This document shows, piece by piece, positions 8,304 through 14,857 of a stretch of DNA of 64,000 nt. Position numbers and translations under genes: made by a program. The stretch lies in contig CAMCHQ010000006.1 in the NCBI GenBank assembly GCA_945874765.1, positions 78,915 through 142,914 on the forward strand. The letters are read 5' to 3'. The DNA comes from an uncultured Clostridia bacterium (lineage in GTDB: Bacteria; Bacillota; Clostridia; Oscillospirales; Acutalibacteraceae). How positions within the stretch are numbered: the stretch's first letter is position 1; every line of letters begins with the position of its first letter. The notes under the pieces are model-generated. The model was given only the letters and a program-made list of their open reading frames with translations, made no database searches and was not told where the DNA came from.

Positions 8304-8347
8304 ACTATACCAAAATGGTATAGTAATTATATCCCAATATGGTATAT
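8304..8347. promoter_or_regulatory. Palindromic operator pair for the XRE repressor
   Basis: Arms ACTATACCA (8304-8312) and TGGTATAGT (8316-8324) form a perfect 9-bp dyad with a 3-base centre. A second, looser site (8328-8347) keeps the right arm TGGTATA. The sites lie between the divergent XRE gene and the two small membrane protein genes; a plus-strand -10 candidate TATAGT (8319-8324) overlaps the first dyad. Binding by the XRE protein is inference. Confidence 0.7.
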
Positions 8348-8364
8348 TTATGAGGAGGAATTTT

Positions 8365-8550
8365 ATGTATACGGCTTGTTTATTTACTTTAACGGCTTTG
8401 GGTGCAGTTCTTTTTACCTTTGGCATTCCGGTAGTTGTAGGAATTCTTTTAATTTATTTATGTGGTTTGATAAACGAAAAATTATTTGGCATCGGTATAA
8501 TTGGCGCAATTATTTTTGCTATTTATTGGATTGTGAGTTGTTTGAATTAA
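8365..8550 (+). CDS. Small two-helix membrane protein (copy 1)
   Basis: A 61-residue protein with two hydrophobic segments (about residues 6-32 and 42-59) linked by a short INEKLFG turn. The start at ATG 8365 is chosen over an ATG at 8350 because GAGGAGG (8352-8358) lies between them at correct spacing. It is related to the next gene (GLINEKLFGIGIIG against YLINDKLGKISIV). The family is not recognised; control by the divergent XRE repressor is likely. Confidence 0.7.
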   Translation: MYTACLFTLTALGAVLFTFGIPVVVGILLIYLCGLINEKLFGIGIIGAIIFAIYWIVSCLN

Positions 8551-8578
8551 TAATATTTGCAAGGAGGAATGAAAAATT

Positions 8579-8725
8579 ATGGATGCTGCGGCTGTATTAA
8601 TAATATTATCTTTTGTTATACCACCTATGCTTTTGGCTTATTTGATTAACGATAAATTGGGTAAAATCAGCATAGTTCCTTGTTTAATTGCAGGTGTTAT
8701 AGTTGCAATACGCATATTAAAATAG
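8579..8725 (+). CDS. Very small membrane protein (copy 2)
   Basis: A 48-residue ORF preceded by AAGGAGGA (8561-8568). It has two hydrophobic segments around a LINDKLGK turn and matches the layout of the preceding 61-residue protein, so the pair looks like a tandem duplication. An ATG at 8569 in another frame gives only 26 codons and no such similarity, so 8579 is preferred although its spacing from the ribosome site is slightly long. Function is unknown; holin- or toxin-like roles are possible but unsupported. Confidence 0.6.
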   Translation: MDAAAVLIILSFVIPPMLLAYLINDKLGKISIVPCLIAGVIVAIRILK

Positions 8726-8757
8726 TGAGCTTTGATAGAGTTAGTTTATATAAATAG

Positions 8758-8785
8758 CCCCCGAGCAAGTTATCTTGTTCGGGGG
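8758..8785. terminator. Hairpin between convergent genes
   Basis: CCCCCGAGCAAG (8758-8769), loop TTAT, CTTGTTCGGGGG (8774-8785): a 12-bp GC-rich stem with a single G-T pair, followed by TTAACCTTTT. It separates the small membrane genes from the convergent PHP phosphatase gene. Confidence 0.75.
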
Positions 8786-8793
8786 TTAACCTT

Positions 8794-9555
8794 TTACAAT
8801 TCAATTTTATCAAGTGGGGATATGCCAAGTGAACTTAGATATTTTTTAGCCCTGTTGAGATTTTCTTTATCGTCGTAAACGTTCGGGTTATGAGCGTCAA
8901 GACCGATAACAACGTCGTTTTTGACCTCGCTTACAATCTGCCAAAAATCTTTATTCGGATAGTTGCGCTTGTCCGTATATCCCAAAAAGTTAAATTCAAT
9001 CGGAATATTGAGCTTTTTAAGCTCGTTTGCAAAATATGTCATTTTTTGAATATAAAGTTTGTTGTCACCCTTAAAATTAATCAAATCGGGGTGGGCAATA
9101 TAGGTGAAAAGTCCGCTTTTAGCGCCGAGAATTACCTGACTTATATATTTGTCAAGCACAGCAGGGGACTTAGTCGGCGAACCCGAATATATCGCATAAT
9201 CCTCATATTCATTGTCGACATAATGCTGACCTAAAATCAAATAATCGTAATCAAGACTTTTCAAAAATTCGATTTCTTTATCAATAAGCCTCGGATAATA
9301 TTCAAGCTCAAATCCAAGCTTAATATCAATCTTGCCCTTGTATTTTTCCCTGAGTGCTTTGATACTGTCGGCGTAATTTTGTGCGTCGCTCGGAAGCATT
9401 CTGAAAGTGCTTACATATCCGTTTGGGAAAAGATACGGCGCATGGTCGGAAAAGCCGATTAAATCATATCCGTTTTCAATCGCTTTGATTACATATTCTT
9501 CGTCCTTGCCTTTTGCGTGGTGGCAACGGTACGTGTGCGTGTGAAGATTAAACAT
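8794..9555 (-). CDS. PHP-family phosphatase, histidinol-phosphatase (HisJ/HisK) type
   Basis: A 253-residue metal-dependent PHP hydrolase of the histidinol-phosphatase family. Metal-ligand motifs are visible in order: HTHTYRCHH (residues 5-13), SDHAPY, FELEYYP, GQHYVD, YIAHPDL and GLDAHNP. It would convert histidinol phosphate to histidinol, a step otherwise missing from the his operon at 27.9 kb. It lies one base from galT on the same strand, so a role in sugar-phosphate metabolism is an alternative. The start is the first ATG after galT. Confidence 0.75.
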   Translation of the reverse strand: MFNLHTHTYRCHHAKGKDEEYVIKAIENGYDLIGFSDHAPYLFPNGYVSTFRMLPSDAQNYADSIKALREKYKGKIDIKLGFELEYYPRLIDKEIEFLKSLDYDYLILGQHYVDNEYEDYAIYSGSPTKSPAVLDKYISQVILGAKSGLFTYIAHPDLINFKGDNKLYIQKMTYFANELKKLNIPIEFNFLGYTDKRNYPNKDFWQIVSEVKNDVVIGLDAHNPNVYDDKENLNRAKKYLSSLGISPLDKIEL

Positions 9556-9556
9556 T

Positions 9557-11044
9557 TTATTTCACGCTTTCTATAAACTTGATAAAGCCGGCTTTGCCCT
9601 CTTCGTTTCGTGAATAAACACCGCACTGCTCAAGAATGGACGTAAATACAATTCCGATTTCCTTTTGTAAAATTTCCTCGCAATTGTCTGCTGTAATGTC
9701 ATATTTATCCATAATCATTTCAGCCCACTGCTTGTGGCTTGCTATGGCCTCGATTGAACCGATATCCTTGCCCGACACCATTGCGCCTTTAAGAAGCGCC
9801 ATTTCGCCTTTAAGGCGGCTCGGAAGCACTGCAAGACCCATAACTTCGATAAGACCGATGTTTTCTTTTTTAATATGGTGGTATTCAGGGTGCGGATGAT
9901 AGAAGCCCAAAGGACATTCTTTTGTTGTAATGTTGTTTCTCAAAACTAAATCAAGCTCAAATTTGCCGTCCCTCATTCTTGCAATCGGGGTGATGGTATT
10001 GTGCTTTTCACCGTCGGTTTCGGCATAAATGAACGAATCTTCATCTGTATATCCTCTCCAAGCGGTAAGGATTTTATCTGCAAGCTCAACAAGTTCGAGT
10101 TTATCGTCACTCGAAATTCTGATAACGCTCATAGGCCATTTAACTATGCCTGCCTTAACGTTTTCATATCCCGCAAACTTAACCTCTGTTTCAATCGGTG
10201 CTTTAGCCATGGCAAATTCGTAGTTACCGCCTTGAAAATGCTCGTGTGTGAGGATTGAACCGCCGACGATAGGTAAATCAGCATTGGAACCTACAAAATA
10301 GTGCGGGAAAAGCTCGATAAAATCAAGGAGTTTTTCAAAAGCGCCTCTGTCGATTTTCATAGGTGTGTGCTCTGCGTTAAATACTATGCAATGCTCGTTG
10401 TAATAAACATACGGTGAATACTGCATAAAGAAATCGTCACCGCCGAGTACCATAGGAATAATTCTGTGGTTTTGACGTGCCGGGTGGTTGATACGTCCCG
10501 CATAGCCCTCATTTTCCTTGCACAAAAGGCATTTAGGATATGATGCACTCTTCATTTTAAGCGCAGCGGCAATGGCTTTTGGGTCTTTTTCCGGCTTTGA
10601 GAGATTGATTGTAATGTCAATGTCGCCGTATTCCGTCTTTGTAACCCACTTTAAGTCATTTTTAATTCTGTATCTTCTTATGTAGTCGCTGTCCTGACTT
10701 AATTTGTAGTAAAAATCGGTAGCCGCCTTAGGTGACTGTTCATAAAGAGAGTTGAATTTATTGATGACAAAACTCGGTCTCGGTGTGATAAGACCCATAA
10801 TTTTTGTATCAAAAAGGTCACGGTAAACAACGCTGTCTTCGCAAAGTCCGTTTTCAACCGCATAATCAAGAATAACCGCTAAAATCTTTTCAAGGTCGCT
10901 TTCTTTTGCTTTACTTTCCTCGTAAGTGTCAAGCTTTAAAGCCTCGCAAACTCTGTTGATTGCCCAAATTTCGTCTTCCGCCTCAAGCATTTCTTTTTTA
11001 ATGCCGTATTTTACAAGTGATTTTATTGCTTCAAAAATGTTCAT
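9557..11044 (-). CDS. galT: Galactose-1-phosphate uridylyltransferase, class II
   Basis: Transfers UMP between UDP-glucose and galactose 1-phosphate in the Leloir pathway. The 495-residue length and sequence are those of the class II (Firmicutes) enzyme, unrelated in length to the roughly 350-residue class I form. The active-site segment reads GGSILTHEHFQGG (near residue 265), with CLLCKENEGYAGR and NHPARQNHRIIP upstream. It begins after AGAGAGAT. No galK or galE lies in the window, so galactose 1-phosphate must come from a kinase or phosphorylase encoded elsewhere. Confidence 0.92.
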   Translation of the reverse strand: MNIFEAIKSLVKYGIKKEMLEAEDEIWAINRVCEALKLDTYEESKAKESDLEKILAVILDYAVENGLCEDSVVYRDLFDTKIMGLITPRPSFVINKFNSLYEQSPKAATDFYYKLSQDSDYIRRYRIKNDLKWVTKTEYGDIDITINLSKPEKDPKAIAAALKMKSASYPKCLLCKENEGYAGRINHPARQNHRIIPMVLGGDDFFMQYSPYVYYNEHCIVFNAEHTPMKIDRGAFEKLLDFIELFPHYFVGSNADLPIVGGSILTHEHFQGGNYEFAMAKAPIETEVKFAGYENVKAGIVKWPMSVIRISSDDKLELVELADKILTAWRGYTDEDSFIYAETDGEKHNTITPIARMRDGKFELDLVLRNNITTKECPLGFYHPHPEYHHIKKENIGLIEVMGLAVLPSRLKGEMALLKGAMVSGKDIGSIEAIASHKQWAEMIMDKYDITADNCEEILQKEIGIVFTSILEQCGVYSRNEEGKAGFIKFIESVK

Positions 11045-11160
11045 ATCTATCTCTCTTTTCTGATTTTTTCGTGTATATTATTATAATGTTTATCTATATT
11101 ATTTTCAATATTATTTAGCTATTTTTGTCGATTTTTAAAAAAAATATTGTGATATTTCAA

Positions 11161-11189
11161 TTGTATTCGTTTTATTCATATGCTAAAAT
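11161..11189 (+). promoter_or_regulatory. Putative sigma-A promoter of the methyltransferase gene
   Basis: TTGTAT (11161-11166), 17-base spacer, TAAAAT (11184-11189), ending 17 bases before the ATG. It lies in the divergent 162-base gap that must also hold the galT promoter on the other strand. Confidence 0.55.
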
Positions 11190-11206
11190 CAATTTGAGGT
11201 GATTTT

Positions 11207-11956
11207 ATGGATAATCTTAACCTTTTCAGCGATAAGGCGGATAATTACATCAAGGCTCGTCCGAGCTATGCAAAAGGTTTGCTTGATATGCTTGAAGATT
11301 ACGGACTGAAAAAGGGGAGCACGGTTGCCGATATCGGTTCGGGAACAGGTATTTTCACCCGCCAGCTTTTAGATAAAGGTGCAAAAGTTTACGCCGTCGA
11401 ACTCAATGATAAAATGCGTCAAAATGCCGAGACTTTACTTGGAGAAAACGAAAACTTTGTAAGCGTCAAGGCAAGCGCCGAGGCTACGACTTTAGACGGT
11501 AACAGCGTCGATTTTATCACCTGCGCCCAGTCTTTTCATTGGTTTGATAAGGAAAAATTCAAACTTGAATGTAAAAGAATTTTAAAGCAAGACGGCTGTG
11601 TCGCACTCGTTTGGAATATGAGAGATAATAATGCAAAAAGTGTTAAAAGACTTTTTGACGTTTCAAAAAAATATTGCCCTAAATTCGTCGGAGTTAACGG
11701 CGGTAAACGCAATGATGCCGAGCAAATCAAACGCTTTTTTGACGAGAAATTTGAGTATTTCGAGTTTTATAACCCTCTTGAATATACAAAAGAAAAATAT
11801 GTAAAGCGCTGTCTTTCAAGCTCTTATTCGCTTAATGAAAATGATAAAAATTATTCATCATATGTAAAAGAAATTGAAAAAATATTTGATGAGTTTTCCG
11901 AAAACGGAATATATAAAATGCCGAATATGTCTGTCCTTTATATCGGTAAAATATGA
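11207..11956 (+). CDS. Class I SAM-dependent methyltransferase, substrate unknown
   Basis: A 249-residue methyltransferase of the Methyltransf_11/UbiE-like type. The SAM-binding motif I is VADIGSGTGIFTRQLL (about residues 40-55); acidic residue VELND follows and motif IV is FITCAQSFHWFD (about 104-115). The SFHWFD pattern is typical of a family of small-molecule methyltransferases whose substrate is not known. It is monocistronic, with its own promoter and terminator, and starts after GAGGTGAT. Confidence 0.85.
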   Translation: MDNLNLFSDKADNYIKARPSYAKGLLDMLEDYGLKKGSTVADIGSGTGIFTRQLLDKGAKVYAVELNDKMRQNAETLLGENENFVSVKASAEATTLDGNSVDFITCAQSFHWFDKEKFKLECKRILKQDGCVALVWNMRDNNAKSVKRLFDVSKKYCPKFVGVNGGKRNDAEQIKRFFDEKFEYFEFYNPLEYTKEKYVKRCLSSSYSLNENDKNYSSYVKEIEKIFDEFSENGIYKMPNMSVLYIGKI

Positions 11957-11962
11957 TAAGAA

Positions 11963-11995
11963 ATCCCACAGAATACGCTTCTGTGGGATGTTTTT
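11963..11995. terminator. Bidirectional terminator between methyltransferase and sialidase
   Basis: ATCCCACAGAA (11963-11973), 5-base loop, TTCTGTGGGAT (11979-11989), then GTTTTTAT. It serves the plus-strand methyltransferase gene and, in reverse, the sialidase gene. Confidence 0.9.
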
Positions 11996-13340
11996 ATATC
12001 AAGTCGGATATTTTGTATTTTTTAAATAAAATGAATGAACTCGGCTCGGATTCGTATAAAATTCCTATGTGCTCGTCATCGATTCTTGTAAGGCAAGAAT
12101 AAGCGAAAAAGCCTTTGTTTACCTCGGTTTCGCTGTACCAATTAATGCCTGCTACTCTGCCTTTTGCCTTGTAGAATTTGCCGACTGTGATTACACCGTT
12201 TGAACGTGTTTTGTCATTCGGATGGGAGCAAAAAACGTAATCTCCTATGCTTATTACACTTTTTTGGCACTTCGGAGCATAGAGGTCTGTTTTGCCCGCT
12301 TTTATCCACGTTTTGCCGTCGTCATAAGAAATCGACATAGGTGTTTTGCCGTATTTTTTTGCCCTGCCAAGCCCGATTATCGCACCGCTGGGCGCTTGCA
12401 CCATTTGCCATTCGTCGACGTTTTCGGCATACGGGTGACCTGCCATTCTGTGCCAATTTTCACCGTCGTCAATTGAGTAAATCGATACCGCCTGCTTTCT
12501 GTCAACGTAAAGCGGCATAACAACTCTGCCCTTGTGGGTGGTAAGTCCGACGCCCGGCGCAACACCTAAAAACGTTCCGTCTTGTTTGGTGAGAACCTGA
12601 CCGGTAATGTCTTTCGGCTTGCTCCACGTTTTGCCGTTGTCCGAGCTTCTTAAAAGGTATAAATAATTTCTCTTCGGCGCTTTGAGCGGTGCACCGAATG
12701 TCGTTTTTGCACCTGCTTCGTTAATGTTTGACGGCGACTTTCCGTTTAAGTGAATGTTGCCGAGATAAGCCTGCCCGTTATATAATTCTCCGCTTTCGTA
12801 GTCGACAGTCATACCCGTGTCTGTAAAACGGTGGTTGAGCACGTGACCGTCTTTGTCAACAACGTAAAATCTTCCGTCACGGTCATATAAAGTCGGTCGC
12901 ATTTCCTTGTTGTAAAGCGCATAAGGCGATTTCTTTTTGTCAAGTATGCTTCTTTTGTGAAGTCCTTTGCATTCGGGATAAAAGTCAACCAAAAGCAGTA
13001 CGTCACCGTTTGGCGCAACCGTCATACAAGGGTCAATGTAAAAAGCCGAGCCGAAACATTCGTCACTGAGCATTGTTTTCCTTGCAGGCGGTATCGCAAT
13101 GATTTGAATGTCGCTCCACGTATCTCCGCCGTCCTCGCTTCTTCTTATCGCAACTTCGATATATCCCCAGTCCGCACCGCAGCTTTGCCTGTCAATTGCC
13201 GCAATAAGCGTGTTGCCGCTTCTGATAAGGCTCGGAATACGAAACGCATTTCCGCCGTTTGAACCGTCGCTGAGTTTGGTTAATTTTTCGTCTAAAAAAT
13301 CGGGATTATTTCCGCAAAATATTACTTTTTCACCGCTCAT
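11994..13340 (-). CDS. Exo-alpha-sialidase (GH33-like), no signal peptide
   Basis: Six-bladed beta-propeller neuraminidase of 448 residues. The arginine motif FRIPSL (about residues 33-38) and four Asp boxes are visible: RRSEDGGDTW, RSSDNGKTW, SIDDGENW and SYDDGKTW. The C-terminal HIGILYE...FKKYKI ending is typical of bacterial sialidases. There is no signal peptide, transmembrane segment or carbohydrate-binding module, so it should act inside the cell on imported sialosides. No nan genes (lyase, kinase, epimerase) are beside it. The start follows GGAAGG. Confidence 0.88.
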   Translation of the reverse strand: MSGEKVIFCGNNPDFLDEKLTKLSDGSNGGNAFRIPSLIRSGNTLIAAIDRQSCGADWGYIEVAIRRSEDGGDTWSDIQIIAIPPARKTMLSDECFGSAFYIDPCMTVAPNGDVLLLVDFYPECKGLHKRSILDKKKSPYALYNKEMRPTLYDRDGRFYVVDKDGHVLNHRFTDTGMTVDYESGELYNGQAYLGNIHLNGKSPSNINEAGAKTTFGAPLKAPKRNYLYLLRSSDNGKTWSKPKDITGQVLTKQDGTFLGVAPGVGLTTHKGRVVMPLYVDRKQAVSIYSIDDGENWHRMAGHPYAENVDEWQMVQAPSGAIIGLGRAKKYGKTPMSISYDDGKTWIKAGKTDLYAPKCQKSVISIGDYVFCSHPNDKTRSNGVITVGKFYKAKGRVAGINWYSETEVNKGFFAYSCLTRIDDEHIGILYESEPSSFILFKKYKISDLI

Positions 13341-13418
13341 ATTTAAGACCTTCCAACATTTTTATAAGGCTATAATATCATATGTGCCAAATTTTTAAAA
13401 GAGTATTTTATAAAACAC

Positions 13419-13447
13419 TTGAAAATCTTTCCTCAAACAGTTACAAT
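13419..13447 (+). promoter_or_regulatory. Sigma-A promoter of the alcohol dehydrogenase gene
   Basis: TTGAAA (13419-13424), 17-base spacer, TACAAT (13442-13447). It lies 36 bases upstream of the chosen start, leaving a short leader with AAGGAGG. Confidence 0.65.
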
Positions 13448-13483
13448 AGAATGGAAATATTAAAGAAAAGGAGGAATTGTAAT

Positions 13484-14692
13484 ATGCTTTGGGAACTTAA
13501 AAAGATTTGGTACAGAATTTACCAGAGAGTTTTTAAGGTTGCAATGTGTTTTATGGATTGGTCCGAGCCTCAACTTCTTGAAGGCGCAGGCAGTGTTCTT
13601 AAATTGCCTGAGTTCATAAAGAGCAAGGGTATCAACAAGGTTTTAGTCGTGACTGATAAAGGGCTTATGAGCTTAAATCTTCTTGATCCTTTATTCAAGA
13701 AACTGGAAGAAGTTGGAGTAGAGTACGTTGTTTATGACGGTGTTCAGCCTAACCCTACTATCCCTAACATTGAAGAATGTAAGGATATGTATGTTCAAAA
13801 CAACTGTCAGGGCATTGTAGCATTCGGCGGCGGTTCTTCAATGGACTGCGCCAAGGCAGCAGGTGCAAGGGTTGTAAAGCCTAAGCAGTCTGTTCGTGCT
13901 ATGAGAGGTCAGCTTAAAGTCCATAAGGCACTTCCGCCGTTCTTCGCTGTTCCTACAACAGCAGGTACAGGTTCAGAAACAACTGTAGCAGCAGTAGTTA
14001 CCGACCCTGAAACTCATGAGAAGAATGCCATTAACGATACTTGTCTCAGACCTAAGTACGCTGTACTTGACCCTGAGCTTACAGTAGGTTTGCCGCCTCA
14101 TATTACTTCTACAACGGGTATGGACGCTCTCACTCACGCAGTTGAGGCTTATATCGGTAAGAGTAATACTAAGGACACTATCAGGGAAGCCGAAGAAGCT
14201 ACAAAACTTATCTTTGACAATATCGAAGAGGCATACAACAACGGCAAGGACCTTGAGGCAAGAGGTAATATGCTCAAAGGCTCATACCTTGCAGGTCGTG
14301 CGTTTACTCACGCTTATGTAGGTTATGTTCACGCTATCGCTCATAATCTTGGCGGCTTATACGGCACACCTCACGGTTTGGCTAATGCGGTTATTTTACC
14401 TTATGTTCTTGATTACTATGCAGACGCAGCTTATCCGCAGCTTGCAAAGCTTGCAGATATCGTCGGTGTCGGCAAAGGACTTGACACAGCAGGCAAGGGC
14501 AAGGCATTTATTGAGGCTATCAGAACTCTTAACAGGAATATGAATATCCCTGAAAAGTTCGATTTCATCAAGGAAGAAGATTTACCTATTCTTGTAGAGC
14601 GTGCTCTTAAAGAAGGTAACCCGCTTTACCCTGTACCTAAGATTATGGATAAAAAGGATTGCGAGGCTGTTATTCGCTCCTTTATGGCTTAA
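13484..14692 (+). CDS. Iron-containing alcohol dehydrogenase
   Basis: A 402-residue group III (Fe2+-dependent) NAD(P) alcohol dehydrogenase. Visible are the nucleotide-binding GGGSSMDCAKAAG (about residues 115-130), PTTAGTGSE, metal ligands in GMDALTHAVEAY, and the HAIAHNLGG...PHGLANAVILP segment. The likely reaction is NADH-dependent aldehyde reduction to an alcohol (ethanol, butanol or propanediol), common in fermenting Clostridia; the substrate cannot be read from sequence. The start at 13484 follows AAAGGAGGA; the longer frame from 13382 runs through the promoter and is rejected. Strongly biased codon use suggests high expression. Confidence 0.92.
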   Translation: MLWELKKIWYRIYQRVFKVAMCFMDWSEPQLLEGAGSVLKLPEFIKSKGINKVLVVTDKGLMSLNLLDPLFKKLEEVGVEYVVYDGVQPNPTIPNIEECKDMYVQNNCQGIVAFGGGSSMDCAKAAGARVVKPKQSVRAMRGQLKVHKALPPFFAVPTTAGTGSETTVAAVVTDPETHEKNAINDTCLRPKYAVLDPELTVGLPPHITSTTGMDALTHAVEAYIGKSNTKDTIREAEEATKLIFDNIEEAYNNGKDLEARGNMLKGSYLAGRAFTHAYVGYVHAIAHNLGGLYGTPHGLANAVILPYVLDYYADAAYPQLAKLADIVGVGKGLDTAGKGKAFIEAIRTLNRNMNIPEKFDFIKEEDLPILVERALKEGNPLYPVPKIMDKKDCEAVIRSFMA

Positions 14693-14711
14693 TCTTAATA
14701 TACATAAAATC

Positions 14712-14745
14712 AGGCAGTCGCTTTTTCGGCGGCTGTCTTTTTTTA
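14712..14745 (+). terminator. Terminator of the alcohol dehydrogenase gene
   Basis: GGCAGTCGC and GCGGCTGTC form a stem with two G-T pairs around a T-rich loop, followed by seven T residues. It lies about 20 bases after the stop. Confidence 0.8.
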
Positions 14746-14775
14746 TACTTATAAGCGTTTTTATATCCAAATATC

Positions 14776-14804
14776 TTGAATATGTTGGTAAAATATGATA
14801 TATT
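14776..14804 (+). promoter_or_regulatory. Putative promoter of the secreted LRR protein gene
   Basis: TTGAAT (14776-14781), 17-base spacer, TATATT (14799-14804), about 50 bases before the start. Confidence 0.5.
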
Positions 14805-14857
14805 TTATGTGTATAGTTATGTTTAAACTGTATATTTTCTTTGACTTGGGTGATATG

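Noticed and set aside
8376..8600. 74-codon frame overlapping the two small membrane protein genes
   Set aside because: It overlaps both in another frame, lacks a ribosome site, and is rich in residues that suggest a shadow frame.
8569..8649. 26-codon ATG frame starting at 8569 instead of the 48-residue gene
   Set aside because: Although nearer to the ribosome site, it has no resemblance to the neighbouring protein, while the 8579 frame clearly does.
13382..13483. N-terminal extension of the alcohol dehydrogenase from 13382
   Set aside because: It runs through the TTGAAA/TACAAT promoter and the AAGGAGG site; the protein family begins at the 13484 start.
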